The position numbers were made by a program, and so were the translations under genes. Below, piece after piece: positions 44,722 through 54,415 of a stretch of DNA of 64,000 nucleotides (its first letter is position 1; each line of letters begins with the position of its first letter). Source of the DNA: Sphingobacterium sp. lm-10. GTDB taxonomy: Bacteria > Bacteroidota > Bacteroidia > Sphingobacteriales > Sphingobacteriaceae. Under the pieces are notes generated by a model, which worked only from the letters and a program-made list of their open reading frames with translations, was not told where the DNA came from and ran no database searches. The DNA is taken from NCBI RefSeq assembly GCF_023554555.1, contig NZ_JAMJWC010000002.1:806001-870000 (forward strand), in the 5' to 3' direction.

Positions 44722-45390
44722 TTATTTTAGGCTTGCTGTCGTGCTTGGCTTGCCAAAGTTTTTGCTGAAATACTGACAAAAATACGTGATGGGACAAATT
44801 TCACACTTTGGCTTACGTGCTAAGCATATATAACGTCCATGCAGAATCAGCCAATGGTGTGCTACTGCAATGGTTTCTTCCGGCAAATTCTTTACTAACT
44901 GCTTTTCTACCGCCAATGGCGTCGTGGCCTTTTGGGTCAATCCTAATCTATTTGCCACGCGAAACACATGGGTGTCTACCGCCATGGCCGGTTTGTCATA
45001 TACGACCGACGATATAACATTAGCCGTTTTGCGACCTACACCTGGTAGCTTGATCAGGTCTTCGATCTTCTCAGGAACTACACCGCCAAACTCGGCCAAT
45101 AACTTTTGGGCCATACCGACCAAGTGTTTGGCTTTATTGTTTGGATAACTGACGGATCGAATATAGGTGAATACTTCTTCCACAGAACTGGCTGCCAGCG
45201 ACTCTGGCTCTGGAAAGCGCTCAAATAACGCCGGCGTTATCTGATTAATCCGTTTGTCGGTACACTGTGCAGACAAGATTACCGCCACCAATAGCTCGAA
45301 GGGGTTGGAATAATGTAGCTCCGTTTCTGCATCTGGATTATGTGTAGAGAAATAGTCAACGAAAGCCTTGTATCGATCTTTTTTCAGCAT
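44722..45390 (-). CDS. nth: endonuclease III
   Basis: Nth removes oxidised pyrimidines and cuts at abasic sites. The helix-hairpin-helix LPGVGRKTANVI with its catalytic lysine, the AVDTHVFRVANRLGL aspartate and the [4Fe-4S] ligands C-x6-C-x2-C-x5-C (CLARKPKCEICPITYFC) are all present. The start is set at ATG 45390 (MLKKDRYK); the longer frame begins with TTG inside the -7 box. That box ends 3 bases before the ATG, suggesting a leaderless mRNA. Confidence 0.97.
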   Translation of the reverse strand: MLKKDRYKAFVDYFSTHNPDAETELHYSNPFELLVAVILSAQCTDKRINQITPALFERFPEPESLAASSVEEVFTYIRSVSYPNNKAKHLVGMAQKLLAEFGGVVPEKIEDLIKLPGVGRKTANVISSVVYDKPAMAVDTHVFRVANRLGLTQKATTPLAVEKQLVKNLPEETIAVAHHWLILHGRYICLARKPKCEICPITYFCQYFSKNFGKPSTTASLK

Positions 45391-45393
45391 AGA

Positions 45394-45401
45394 CAAAGAT
45401 A
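45394..45401 (-). promoter_or_regulatory. -7 box for nth (TATCTTTG)
   Basis: A full TAnnTTTG match on the minus strand lies three bases from the nth ATG. No -33 TTG is evident. Confidence 0.55.
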
Positions 45402-45523
45402 ATTAATAATATCCTTATTACTTTTACCCTGCTTATATCTGGATTGCGCATTAGTTCATGAACTGCGATGCCACGCTGTTTCTCCTTGTACGCAATCCGG
45501 CTAAAACCGAAAACTGATCACCA

Positions 45524-48133
45524 TTGGCAAAGAAAGAAAAGAAGCAGACTCCCTTAATGCAGCAGTATAATACGATCAAGGTAAAGTACCCAGGTGCTTT
45601 ATTGTTGTTTCGTGTGGGGGATTTTTACGAGACATTTGGGGAAGATGCCATTAAAGCGGCGGGAATCTTGGGCATCGTGCTCACTAAACGGGGCAATGGC
45701 TCAGAGTCGGAAACGGCTTTGGCGGGCTTTCCTCATCATTCTCTGGAAACCTATTTGCCGAAGCTTGTGCGTGCTGGGCAACGTGTAGCGATTTGCGATC
45801 AGTTAGAAGATCCAAAGCAAACGAAAACGATCGTGAAACGGGGCGTCACAGAATTAGTGACTCCAGGTATATCATACAGCGACAACATTGTACAGCAGAA
45901 AGCCAATAACTACTTAGCTTCTGTATTTGCCGATAAAAATAACTTTGGAATTGCTTTCTTGGATATTTCCACGGGCGAATTCTCGGTGGCACAAGGGCAA
46001 GCACCTTATATTGATAAGTTATTGCAAAGTTTTAAGCCTACGGAGGTCATTCTGCCCAAGAAGCAGTTTAATGATTTCGTAACACACTTTGGTAATTCCT
46101 ACTATACCTACACGCTGGATGAATGGCCATACACCGGCGATTATGCTTCAGAGGCTTTATTGAAACATTTTGAAGTGAATTCCCTGAAAGGGTTTGGTAT
46201 CGAACGTCTATCAGCGGGTATTACGGCTGCAGGTGTTGCATTACATTACCTCAATGAAACGGAACATCGCAATCTGCAACATATCTCACACATTGCCCGG
46301 ATAGAAGAAGATCGTTATATGTGGCTGGATCGCTTCACCATCCGCAATTTGGAGCTCATTGGCTCTGCCAATGATAATGCGATCACCCTTTCGGATGTAC
46401 TGGATCATACAGCTTCGCCTATGGGTGCACGTTTATTAAAGCGTTGGATTATCATGCCGCTTAAAGACCAGAAATCTATTCAGGAGCGCCTCGATGTGGT
46501 CGATCAATTCGACCAAAACCGAGCGCTGCGCGACGAGCTGGTGAAAGAGATTAAGCAGGTAGGGGATCTGGAACGCCTAATCTCTAAGATTGGCCTGCTG
46601 AAAGCAAATCCGCGCGAGGTGATCCAGTTGAAAAGAGCACTCTACGCGGTCGAAAAGCTGAAGGAAAAAACGGACTTGCCAAACTCAGCATCCTTACGCA
46701 TGATCTCCGAGCAACTCAATAATTGTCTGATCATTCGTGATAAAATCGAAAGGGAAGTACAACAAGAGCCCCCAGTATTATTGCAAAAAGGCAATGTGAT
46801 CGCCGATGGTGTGGATGAAGAATTAGATAAACTCCGAAAAATCGCTTTTGGTGGCAAAGGTTATTTGCTGGAAATTCAACGCCGCGAAGCGGAAGCAACG
46901 GGTATTCCTTCGTTGAAGATTGCCTTTAATAATGTGTTTGGATATTATCTAGAAGTGACCAATACGCATAAAGATAAAGTGCCAGAAGGCTGGATTCGTA
47001 AACAAACGTTGGTCAATGCTGAGCGCTATATTACAGAGGAACTTAAAACCTATGAGGAGCAAATTTTAGGAGCAGAAGAAAAGATTCAGGCGATCGAAAA
47101 CCGTATTTATCAAGCGCTTCTGTTGGATATTGCCGAATACATTAAGCCGATCCAACTCAATGCGCAATTGATTGCGAAGTTGGATGTGTTGTTGAATTTT
47201 GCGATTGTGGCAGAGCAAAACTTTTATGTGAAGCCTCACGTGAACGACGGAAAAGCCTTGGATATCAAAGGCGGGCGCCACCCTGTTATTGAAAAAAACC
47301 TACCAGTAGGCGAAGATTATATTACGAATGATACCTTTCTAGACCAGGAATCGCAGCAGATCATTATTATTACCGGCCCCAATATGGCGGGTAAATCTGC
47401 CCTATTAAGACAAACTGGATTGATTGTACTGATGGCGCACATTGGTTCATTCGTGCCAGCCAAGGAGGCTAATATTGGTCTAGTAGATAAAATATTTACG
47501 CGTGTGGGTGCGTCGGATAACCTATCTTCTGGCGAATCGACTTTTATGGTGGAAATGAATGAGACCGCCAGTATTATGAATAATCTGTCGGATCGAAGTT
47601 TAATTTTGTTAGACGAGATCGGTAGAGGTACCAGTACCTACGATGGCATCTCTATTGCTTGGGCTATTGCCGAATACTTGCATCACCATCCCACTGCTAA
47701 AGCAAAAACACTCTTTGCCACGCATTATCATGAGCTCAATGAGTTGACGACATCTATGCCGCGAATCAAAAACTTTAATGTGTCGGTGAAGGAGTTGAAT
47801 AACAAAATCATTTTCCTGCGTAAGTTGGTGCCGGGCGGATCGGAGCATAGCTTTGGTATACATGTAGCCAAATTAGCCGGAATGCCAAACAAACTATTGA
47901 GCCGAGCTAACGATATCTTACGCCGACTGGAGCAGGAGCGTACCGGAGGTGAGGATATTAAAGACAGCATGCGTAAAATCCAAAAGCAAGCGTATCAACT
48001 GCAAATGTTTGCCATTGATGATCCAGTGTTAGAGAAAATACGGGATATGCTTAATAATCTGGATGTGAATACGCTAACTCCGGTAGAAGCACTCATGAAG
48101 TTGGACGAGATCCAGCGTGTGCTTAAGCATTAA
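45524..48133 (+). CDS. mutS: DNA mismatch repair protein MutS
   Basis: MutS recognises mismatches. The N-terminal domain has [14 protein letters not shown] with the mismatch-wedging Phe-x-Glu (DFYETF). The core and ABC ATPase follow, with Walker [16 protein letters not shown] and the [12 protein letters not shown] block. Length (869) is normal. The start is TTG at 45524 ([16 protein letters not shown]): an in-frame TGA lies at 45515-45517, so no ATG can precede this, and the next ATG would cut 11 residues from a typical N-terminus. Confidence 0.98.
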   Translation: MAKKEKKQTPLMQQYNTIKVKYPGALLLFRVGDFYETFGEDAIKAAGILGIVLTKRGNGSESETALAGFPHHSLETYLPKLVRAGQRVAICDQLEDPKQTKTIVKRGVTELVTPGISYSDNIVQQKANNYLASVFADKNNFGIAFLDISTGEFSVAQGQAPYIDKLLQSFKPTEVILPKKQFNDFVTHFGNSYYTYTLDEWPYTGDYASEALLKHFEVNSLKGFGIERLSAGITAAGVALHYLNETEHRNLQHISHIARIEEDRYMWLDRFTIRNLELIGSANDNAITLSDVLDHTASPMGARLLKRWIIMPLKDQKSIQERLDVVDQFDQNRALRDELVKEIKQVGDLERLISKIGLLKANPREVIQLKRALYAVEKLKEKTDLPNSASLRMISEQLNNCLIIRDKIEREVQQEPPVLLQKGNVIADGVDEELDKLRKIAFGGKGYLLEIQRREAEATGIPSLKIAFNNVFGYYLEVTNTHKDKVPEGWIRKQTLVNAERYITEELKTYEEQILGAEEKIQAIENRIYQALLLDIAEYIKPIQLNAQLIAKLDVLLNFAIVAEQNFYVKPHVNDGKALDIKGGRHPVIEKNLPVGEDYITNDTFLDQESQQIIIITGPNMAGKSALLRQTGLIVLMAHIGSFVPAKEANIGLVDKIFTRVGASDNLSSGESTFMVEMNETASIMNNLSDRSLILLDEIGRGTSTYDGISIAWAIAEYLHHHPTAKAKTLFATHYHELNELTTSMPRIKNFNVSVKELNNKIIFLRKLVPGGSEHSFGIHVAKLAGMPNKLLSRANDILRRLEQERTGGEDIKDSMRKIQKQAYQLQMFAIDDPVLEKIRDMLNNLDVNTLTPVEALMKLDEIQRVLKH

Positions 48134-48155
48134 AACCACTGTTGGGTATTCATTT

Positions 48156-48200
48156 ATAACAAGAAAGCTGGCATCATTAGGATGCCAGCTTTCTTGTTAT
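48156..48200. terminator. 20-base perfect stem between mutS and a convergent gene
   Basis: ATAACAAGAAAGCTGGCATC (48156-48175) pairs exactly with 48181-48200 across a 5-base loop. It serves both convergent genes. Confidence 0.88.
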
Positions 48201-48215
48201 ATCGTATGTTCTAGT

Positions 48216-49352
48216 TTAAAACTTAAAGAATAACTCGAAACTCACATAGTCTGATGCAATGGGAGTAATCAAACGGCTATCGATGCTATATGGAGAATAA
48301 TGATACTGGATCTGCGCACCAATGAAGCTTGTTCGACCGACGTGTTGCATAGCGGAAACGCCCGTAGATAGGTTGAAGGTTTGCGGTCTGGTAATGTATA
48401 CAGGTGCACCGTCACCATAGGACAAATAGAGCGATCTATTGTAAGACATCTCATACGCTAACCCAGCCTTTCCGAGCATCAAAAACTTGCCCGCATCGAA
48501 AAATTTATACCCGGCCGAACCGCCAAACATATAGGTCGTTAGTGGTTCCAATTCGTCTGGCAACGTACTATTTGGCTCCGATTGATATTCGAAGATACGG
48601 GAGTTTCTGGCTGGTCGATATTTAAAAAATCCATCGAAAACCCAATCATTTGCTAGTGGACTGATAAATGAAAATCCGTAAATAGGTAGATCGTTATAGA
48701 CCGGGTTGGTTGCGTTTAAGGGCCGGTATAGACCCGCACTCATGGCAAATCCCCAACCACCTTTATATAACTCTACCTCCTGCATTTTTTCCATTCGCGT
48801 CACCGGCTTCTCTTTCTGCATGCGAATGAGGTAAGTGCTTATGTGGTCGGAGAAGAGATAGGATATCGCCTCTTCTGTTTCATTTAAATTGTATAGGTCC
48901 GAACCGATAATCGCGGTGGCTTTCACTTGAGTCAACGAATCTACACTATGACGTAGTGGCACATAATGATAAGTGGCCTTGTTCTTTCTGTAGATATTTT
49001 GATAATCGTCTTCTGAAGCATCATCCCATCGAATCATGAGCTCATTGTCCTTTCCCTGCTGTAAGTAGTCTCTAATCAATGCATTTGTCGGCTGCTTAAG
49101 AATAAGTTGGCCAATGATACGGATTCGTTGTGTGACTTCATTCGGCCCGCAATTACTTTCGATGGTTTGCAAAACTTGCTCCATCGCAGTAAAGTCATTG
49201 TTATTCAATAAGCTGATAATTTTGGGGAGTGCAGCTTCCGTTACTTGTTCGCAATTAGAAGCTTGAGTTGGAATTTGTTGTGCTGTGGCCGGCACAGCTA
49301 GTGCTAGAAAAGAAATACATAAAACACTATATAGCGTATATAGTTGGTGCAT
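48216..49352 (-). CDS. outer-membrane beta-barrel-like protein with helical N-domain
   Basis: The 378-residue protein has a signal peptide (ending PATAQQ), a helical domain (about 28-165) with two conserved-looking cysteines in SNCEQ and ESNCGPNE, and a C-terminal half of alternating aromatic strands (from GGWGFAMSAGLYRP to the final FELFFKF). The terminal Phe and strand pattern suggest an outer-membrane barrel of about 8-10 strands. No family was recognised and the function is unknown. The gene is convergent with mutS and has its own -7 box at 49415-49422. Confidence 0.72.
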   Translation of the reverse strand: MHQLYTLYSVLCISFLALAVPATAQQIPTQASNCEQVTEAALPKIISLLNNNDFTAMEQVLQTIESNCGPNEVTQRIRIIGQLILKQPTNALIRDYLQQGKDNELMIRWDDASEDDYQNIYRKNKATYHYVPLRHSVDSLTQVKATAIIGSDLYNLNETEEAISYLFSDHISTYLIRMQKEKPVTRMEKMQEVELYKGGWGFAMSAGLYRPLNATNPVYNDLPIYGFSFISPLANDWVFDGFFKYRPARNSRIFEYQSEPNSTLPDELEPLTTYMFGGSAGYKFFDAGKFLMLGKAGLAYEMSYNRSLYLSYGDGAPVYITRPQTFNLSTGVSAMQHVGRTSFIGAQIQYHYSPYSIDSRLITPIASDYVSFELFFKF

Positions 49353-49414
49353 AGAAATTTTGTTGTTTGAGGAAAAACTAATATTTAGACATATAAACTT
49401 CCAAAAAGTTTAAG

Positions 49415-49422
49415 CAAATATA
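49415..49422 (-). promoter_or_regulatory. -7 box for the barrel-like gene (TATATTTG)
   Basis: A full TAnnTTTG match on the minus strand lies 62 bases upstream of the start codon at 49352. Confidence 0.45.
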
Positions 49423-49449
49423 CGAATGTCTGCACTGGCTGTAAAAATG

Positions 49450-49457
49450 TATTTTTG
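49450..49457 (+). promoter_or_regulatory. -7 box for the trmN6-like gene (TATTTTTG)
   Basis: A full TAnnTTTG match lies five bases from the ATG at 49463, pointing to a leaderless transcript. Confidence 0.5.
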
Positions 49458-49462
49458 CATTT

Positions 49463-50170
49463 ATGAGTGTTTTTCGCTTTAAAGCGTTTTCGGTAGATCA
49501 GACGGGCTGCGCTATGCGCATCAATACGGACGGGGTGTTGCTTGGTGCTATTACAGATGCCGAAGATGCGAATACGGTGCTAGATATTGGTACAGGTACA
49601 GGTGTTATTGCATTAATGCTTGCGCAACGGTTTGCTCATGCGCAGGTGATAGGTCTGGAGATTGATGAATCGTCCGCTGTTGCCGCTACAAAGAATGCGG
49701 CGCAATCTCCTTTCTCGGATAGAGTGCAGGTATGGCATGGTACTTTTCAGGAGTTTGAGCCCGCGAATCCGATTGATATGATTGTGAGTAATCCGCCTTT
49801 TTACATCAATACACTTCACAATTCGGATGTTCGCAAAAAACAGGCACGGCATACTGATATGGCTTTCTTTGAAGATTTGTTACGTTATGCACAAGCCCAT
49901 TTGTCTTCTACAGGCGCTATGGAAATGATTCTCCCTCCCGAATTATCCGATGCTGTGATCGCCAAAGCATATGAACTGGGATTCTTTTTGCAAAGAACTA
50001 TTGCCGTTTCTTCCTTTGCTGACTCACCTTGCATCCGTTGCATCATCCGCTTGAGCTTACAGAAAGAGGAAGTTCAGACACAGCGTTTGAATTTTGTAAT
50101 CTACGAATCCAAAGGAGTATATAGTGCCGCTTATCGAAAACTGCTACAACCTTTCTTTCTCGCTTTCTAA
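49463..50170 (+). CDS. tRNA1(Val) (adenine(37)-N6)-methyltransferase-like
   Basis: This SAM-dependent N6-adenine methyltransferase has 235 residues. The SAM motif LDIGTGTGVIALML is at 40-53 and the catalytic NPPFY is at 110-114. FRFKAFSVDQTGCAMRINTDGVLLGA is the typical start of the TrmN6/YfiC family, which modifies A37 of tRNA-Val. It is followed 17 bases later by the phosphodiesterase gene. Confidence 0.9.
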   Translation: MSVFRFKAFSVDQTGCAMRINTDGVLLGAITDAEDANTVLDIGTGTGVIALMLAQRFAHAQVIGLEIDESSAVAATKNAAQSPFSDRVQVWHGTFQEFEPANPIDMIVSNPPFYINTLHNSDVRKKQARHTDMAFFEDLLRYAQAHLSSTGAMEMILPPELSDAVIAKAYELGFFLQRTIAVSSFADSPCIRCIIRLSLQKEEVQTQRLNFVIYESKGVYSAAYRKLLQPFFLAF

Positions 50171-50187
50171 GACGTATCTTTAGGGTT

Positions 50188-50679
50188 ATGAAAATTGGCT
50201 TGCTTTCGGATACCCATAGTTATTTAGATGATGCGGTTTTTCATCATTTCGCAACATGCGATGAAATATGGCATGCGGGAGATTTTGGTGAAAGCAAAGT
50301 CGCAGAGCAGCTTGCTGCATTCAAGCCTTTTCGGGGTGTTTATGGTAATATCGATGGACAGGATATTCGCCAAACGTATCCAGAGCATCTGCGTTTTACT
50401 TGCGAAGAAGTGGATGTGTGGATGACACATATCGGTGGATACCCCGGCAGATATGCACCGGCGGTAAAAGCAGCTATACAACGGAACCCTCCAAAATTAT
50501 TTATCAGCGGACATTCTCATATTCTGAAAGTCCAGTATGACCCCCGATTACAATTGTTGCACCTCAACCCAGGTGCGGCAGGCAGACAAGGCTGGCATAA
50601 AGTGCGCACCCTGATGCGTTTCGATATTACCGGAGATCGTGTGGAGAATATGGAGGTGATTGAACTAAACGGTCGCTAA
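50188..50679 (+). CDS. YfcE-type metallophosphoesterase
   Basis: The 163-residue protein has the calcineurin-like phosphoesterase metal motifs: LSDTHSY (D7, H9), HAGDFGE, GNIDGQD and SGHSHI. It is of the small YfcE/MJ0936 class, which hydrolyses phosphodiesters; natural substrates are mostly unknown. It is convergent with the merR gene, with 8 bases between stops. Confidence 0.92.
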   Translation: MKIGLLSDTHSYLDDAVFHHFATCDEIWHAGDFGESKVAEQLAAFKPFRGVYGNIDGQDIRQTYPEHLRFTCEEVDVWMTHIGGYPGRYAPAVKAAIQRNPPKLFISGHSHILKVQYDPRLQLLHLNPGAAGRQGWHKVRTLMRFDITGDRVENMEVIELNGR

Positions 50680-50687
50680 AAAACTGC

Positions 50688-51023
50688 CTATAAACTATCT
50701 CGAACTTCCAATAAGAAACTCTTTAGTTTTTCGAGCGACTCGACGACGCGCTGATTTTCACGGGCTTCATTTTTATTCTGACGCAAAAACTCACGAGCTC
50801 CCTGCAAGGTGTATCCTTTGTTTTTCACCAGATTGAAGATAATCTTTAGGTTGGAGATATCTTCCTGCGTGAAAAGGCGATTGCCTTTTTTGTTTTTCTT
50901 GGGTTGAATGATATCAAACTCCCGCTCATAAAAACGAATTTGGGAAGCATTGACGGCAAACATGCTGGTCACTTCGCCCATCGTGTAATACAACTTATTT
51001 ATTTCGCGCTCTTTGTATGGCAT
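50688..51023 (-). CDS. MerR-family transcriptional regulator (HTH domain only)
   Basis: The small regulator has about 111 residues. The winged HTH is at about 8-75, with YYTMGEVTSMFAVNASQIRFYEREFDIIQPKKNKKGNRLFTQEDI and then a long C-terminal coiled coil that would dimerise. There is no ligand domain and no metal cysteines. The start is ATG 51023 (MPYKEREINKLYY); the longer frame would use TTG. Targets and signal are unknown. Confidence 0.88.
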   Translation of the reverse strand: MPYKEREINKLYYTMGEVTSMFAVNASQIRFYEREFDIIQPKKNKKGNRLFTQEDISNLKIIFNLVKNKGYTLQGAREFLRQNKNEARENQRVVESLEKLKSFLLEVRDSL

Positions 51024-51105
51024 GGCCGGTGTTTCTATCAATAACAAACTTAATGAAAGTTGTCTATATATTCAAGTGGGGAAATAGGCGCTGAATAGCA
51101 CATAG

Positions 51106-51130
51106 AAAAGGGCACTTCATAAAGCGCCCC
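51106..51130 (-). terminator. terminator after accD
   Basis: On the minus strand GGGCGCTT pairs with AAGTGCCC (one G-U) across a 4-base loop, followed by TTTTCT. Confidence 0.75.
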
Positions 51131-51156
51131 TGTCTTATATCAGAGAGAAAGTATCC

Positions 51157-51999
51157 TTAGTTCACGTGGCGTAAGAAGGTAGCCAATTTGGTTTTCAGCT
51201 GTCTACGATCGACAATAAAATCCAAGAAGCCATGCTCCAATACGAATTCGGAAGTTTGGAAGCCTTTCGGCAAATCTTTTTTAATAGTTTCTTTAATTAC
51301 TCGCGGGCCAGCAAAGCCAATCAATGCACCAGGCTCTGCGATATTGATATCACCTAGCATGGCATACGATGCAGTCACACCACCCGTAGTTGGATCTGTT
51401 AGCAAACAGATATAGGGTAATTTTGCTTTACTCAATAAGGCTAGTTTGGCAGAAGTTTTGGCCATTTGCATGAGTGAGAAAGCTGCTTCCATCATTCGAG
51501 CTCCGCCAGATTTTGAAATCAACATAAATGGAATCTTGTGTTCTAAACAGTAATCAATCGAACGCGCGATCTTTTCTCCTACAACAGAGCCCATAGAACC
51601 GCCAATAAAGTTAAAATCCATACAAGCCACCACAATGTCTTGACCTTCTATTTTTCCGTGGCCGCAGCGGATAGCATCTTTTAGACCTGTCTTAGCCTGG
51701 CTTTCCAATAGTCTATCTTTGTAAGGTTTGCTATCTACAAAGTTAAGGGGATCACCAGCCTGCATGTTGGCGAATAATTCCTGGAAGTCATTATTGTCAA
51801 AAAGTATGGAGAAATATGCAGCTGAACCTATCCGGATATGGTAATCGCAGTATTGACAAACGTAGCTGTTTTCTACTTGCTCAACATTTAGAAGTGCTTT
51901 TTTGCAGTTCGGACATTTGTTCCACATGCCATCCGGCGCTTCTTTCTTATTTTCCGTAGCAGTAACGATTCCTGCAGTACTTCTTTTAAACCAACTCAT
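51157..51999 (-). CDS. accD: acetyl-CoA carboxylase, carboxyltransferase subunit beta
   Basis: AccD transfers the carboxyl from biotin to acetyl-CoA together with AccA. The N-terminal zinc ribbon (CPNCKKALL...VCQYCDYH, about 29-52) and the crotonase core ([25 protein letters not shown] and [34 protein letters not shown]) are complete. Length (280) is normal. It is separated from accB and accC by about 12 kb, and accA is not seen. Confidence 0.97.
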   Translation of the reverse strand: MSWFKRSTAGIVTATENKKEAPDGMWNKCPNCKKALLNVEQVENSYVCQYCDYHIRIGSAAYFSILFDNNDFQELFANMQAGDPLNFVDSKPYKDRLLESQAKTGLKDAIRCGHGKIEGQDIVVACMDFNFIGGSMGSVVGEKIARSIDYCLEHKIPFMLISKSGGARMMEAAFSLMQMAKTSAKLALLSKAKLPYICLLTDPTTGGVTASYAMLGDINIAEPGALIGFAGPRVIKETIKKDLPKGFQTSEFVLEHGFLDFIVDRRQLKTKLATFLRHVN

Positions 52000-52154
52000 A
52001 GCAATTTTTTAAACGAACTACAAAGAAACGAAAAATATTACTTTCTACGTGTAGTATGCGTCAAAAAGTACGATTGATAAGAAGTGAGAAAATGTTTGGA
52101 GAAGTAAGCGCCTTGTTATGCTATTATGCTTGCGCCGAGAGAAAGGGAAATAAA

Positions 52155-52254
52155 AAATGGGTAAGCTACCTTTATCGCACCGCTCAACCATTTACCCTTG
52201 CTTTGTTCCCAACCTGGGGGAGTCAACAGGAGCTGGTCGTAAAGGACTTACCCA
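52155..52254 (-). ncRNA. ffs: signal recognition particle RNA, small bacterial (4.5S-like) type
   Basis: On the minus strand the sequence begins TGGGTAAG and ends CTTACCCA, a perfect outer stem (52247-52254 with 52158-52165). Inside lies the SRP core: CAGG, then a TTG-GGAA-CAA tetraloop stem, then AGCA and AGG, which matches the conserved helix 8 (symmetric loop, GGAA tetraloop, AGCA). Further stem segments (CCTTTA/TAAAGG) also pair. A TACTTTTG -7 box lies immediately upstream and a T-rich run follows the 3' end. Ffh, encoded at 17140, binds this RNA. The ends are estimated. Confidence 0.85.
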
Positions 52255-52257
52255 CGG

Positions 52258-52265
52258 CAAAAGTA
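52258..52265 (-). promoter_or_regulatory. -7 box for the SRP RNA gene (TACTTTTG)
   Basis: A full TAnnTTTG match on the minus strand lies three bases before the first stem base of the SRP RNA. Confidence 0.6.
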
Positions 52266-52355
52266 GGAAAAAAATGATAGCAATGAAATAAAAATTGCGC
52301 TTTGGAGCTAGCAGGTTGATTTACAGTTAGAAAATTACCAACTCTTTACCGAAGA

Positions 52356-53459
52356 TTATCTGCTGAGGCAGCGATATACTTTTCCTGGTAGAGAAAGTAA
52401 CACATCATTCATTTCCATTTCTAGCAGTATGATAGCCAATTTGCTCTGCGGCCAGTCCAGATGAATAGCAATATCATCTACAGTTGCTTGCTCCCTTTGT
52501 TGCAAATACACAAATACTTTCTGTTCGTCCTTACTTAGCGTAGGAGGAAGAATAGAAAGCTGAGGAGTAATATTCTTCTTGCCTACGTTTTCCCAATTCA
52601 TCAGGTAACGAAGATCATCGGCCTGCCGGATAAGGTGAGCTCGATTTGTTTTGATGAGATAATTACATCCTTCCGAATACGTTTGATGGATGGAGCCTGG
52701 AAAGGCACAAACATCCCGGTTATAACTGTTGGCCATTTCTGCAGTGATCAATGCACCGCCTTTTATGCCCGCTTCTACTACGATGGTCACATCGGCTAAT
52801 CCGGCGATAAGACGGTTTCGCATCGGGAAATGAGGCCTGTCAGGCTTGGTTCCAGAGGGAAATTCAGTCAGCAAACCACCCTGATCCAGCATTGCCGCTG
52901 CCACCTCGCGATGTACCGAGGGGTAAATACGATCTAGTCCGTGCCCGACTACGCCAAGAGTGGAAAGCTGGTTTTGCATAGCAGCACGGTGTGCTATGAC
53001 ATCAATACCATAGGCAAGTCCGCTTACAATGAGTGGATTAAAATCGGATAATTCACAAATTAGATCTTCACAGAGTCTTTTTCCATAAGCTGTAGCATTT
53101 CGTGTGCCTACAATACTTACGATGTATTGGTTGTTTAGATCTGCGCTACCCTTATAATACAAGAGTGGTGGTGCATCATCGCAGGTTTGCAAACGGTGTG
53201 GATAGTTGCGGTCTTCTATCCATAACGGCTGTATATGGTGTCGTTCGACAAAAATACATTCTTGCTCTGCTTGGCGCATGAAGCCTTGCGCGCGGATCGT
53301 TTTTGCTATTGCCGAACCTATGCCAATTGCGCCGATCAAATCCTGCACAGATGCGCTAAAAATTTCCTCTACACTGCCTATATGCTGTAAGAGGTTTTTA
53401 GCAAGACGCGGACCAACTCCGGGGATCATACCTAGAGCAATTTTGTGTAATAGACTCAT
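52356..53459 (-). CDS. dprA: DNA-processing protein DprA
   Basis: DprA loads RecA on incoming single-stranded DNA in natural transformation. The 367-residue protein has an N-terminal HhH-like part (GMIPGVGPRLAKNLL), the Rossmann core with IVGTRNATAYG and LIVSGLAYGIDVIAHRAAM, and a C-terminal winged helix (EQATVDDIAIHLDWPQSKLAIILLEMEM). Length is normal. It suggests that at least part of a competence or DNA-uptake path exists. No other com gene is in the window. Confidence 0.96.
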   Translation of the reverse strand: MSLLHKIALGMIPGVGPRLAKNLLQHIGSVEEIFSASVQDLIGAIGIGSAIAKTIRAQGFMRQAEQECIFVERHHIQPLWIEDRNYPHRLQTCDDAPPLLYYKGSADLNNQYIVSIVGTRNATAYGKRLCEDLICELSDFNPLIVSGLAYGIDVIAHRAAMQNQLSTLGVVGHGLDRIYPSVHREVAAAMLDQGGLLTEFPSGTKPDRPHFPMRNRLIAGLADVTIVVEAGIKGGALITAEMANSYNRDVCAFPGSIHQTYSEGCNYLIKTNRAHLIRQADDLRYLMNWENVGKKNITPQLSILPPTLSKDEQKVFVYLQQREQATVDDIAIHLDWPQSKLAIILLEMEMNDVLLSLPGKVYRCLSR

Positions 53460-53544
53460 GTGTTTAATTATAGAGATAAATATACTATTTTTAAAGAAAT
53501 ATTTGTCGTAATCTCTCGATACGCGATGACTGCTTGATTTATCT

Positions 53545-53552
53545 TATCTTTG
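53545..53552 (+). promoter_or_regulatory. -7 box for the gene at 53579 (TATCTTTG)
   Basis: A full TAnnTTTG match lies 26 bases upstream of the ATG at 53579. Confidence 0.5.
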
Positions 53553-53578
53553 ATTATTCAAAAACAACAGGAATAGAG

Positions 53579-53809
53579 ATGAACACACCAGAACCTTTCG
53601 ACATTGAGATTAACGGAGTCGATTACTCCGTATTTCCGGACGAAAAAGATACATACACGATATTTAAAGATGGCAAAGAGTATGTTCAAATAATAAGGGA
53701 TACAGAGACTGCTTGGCTGAAACTACATCCGGAGACGGGCTTGCCACTATTTGGCATGGATGAAGAGGTACTGCTAATTGGTCGGGAGATCAATGCACAA
53801 GAAGCGTAA
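53579..53809 (+). CDS. small hypothetical protein (76 aa)
   Basis: The short acidic protein starts MNTPEPFDIEINGVDYSVFPDEKDTYTIFKDGKEYVQI and is mostly beta-strand by eye, with D-T-E-T-A-W-L-K-L as a hydrophobic strand. It has no signal peptide. The start at 53579 fits the -7 box at 53545; the longer frame from 53534 would include it. Its function is not recognisable. Confidence 0.65.
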   Translation: MNTPEPFDIEINGVDYSVFPDEKDTYTIFKDGKEYVQIIRDTETAWLKLHPETGLPLFGMDEEVLLIGREINAQEA

Positions 53810-53836
53810 TCCAAAAGCTCTTTAAACGAAACTGCG

Positions 53837-54415
53837 ATGTTGCGTAGTCTGTTTTTTCTTTGCTTCCTAGCTATTTTGTCAAGCCCTAAACGGACTATGG
53901 CAAGCGACAAGTTTTGCGGACAACCAACTTCAGACACCATTCCTTTACATCGCGATACCATCGGTATTGAAGCGGTAAACATCAATCGCGCAGTGCTCAC
54001 ACCGGAGGAAAAATACGAACGGAATAAAAGAGAATTCAGAAGCGTTTACTTCAATGGCGATAATAAGAATATTATCACTGCTATCGGTATAATTCCACCG
54101 GGAATTGCACTCAATATCAACAAGCTTTATAATCATTTTGCCAAGAGCGGAAAGGAAGCGCGGCGTTTTCAGAAGGTGTTGGAGGATGATTTTAAATTGG
54201 ATAAGGTTGACCAAACTTGGTATCCGCTAACGCAAAAGCTAACCAAGTTGGATGGGCAGCAATTGGAGGATTTTCGACGTTATTATCATCCTGATTTCGA
54301 ATGGTGGGCAGCGGCTGAAGAATATGAGCAGCTTGACTATGTCTTTAAGCGCTTGAAAAATTTCCAAGATTCTTCCGCGCATATTCGATCCTACTTGGCG
54401 TTGCCGAAGCGATAG
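53837..54415 (+). CDS. exported hypothetical protein (192 aa)
   Basis: The N-terminus (MLRSLFFLCFLAILSSPKRTMA) looks like an export signal, followed by a polar helical protein (EEKYERNKREFRSVYF, a GIIPPGIALNINKLY segment and a charged C-terminal helix). No family was recognised. It follows the 76-aa gene by 27 bases, and the end of its coding region forms one arm of a terminator hairpin. Confidence 0.65.
   Translation: MLRSLFFLCFLAILSSPKRTMASDKFCGQPTSDTIPLHRDTIGIEAVNINRAVLTPEEKYERNKREFRSVYFNGDNKNIITAIGIIPPGIALNINKLYNHFAKSGKEARRFQKVLEDDFKLDKVDQTWYPLTQKLTKLDGQQLEDFRRYYHPDFEWWAAAEEYEQLDYVFKRLKNFQDSSAHIRSYLALPKR

Noticed and set aside
52056..52277. 73-codon plus-strand ORF in the accD-dprA spacer
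   Set aside because: It overlies the SRP RNA in antisense and its sequence is explained by RNA pairing. No family resemblance and no good start signal.
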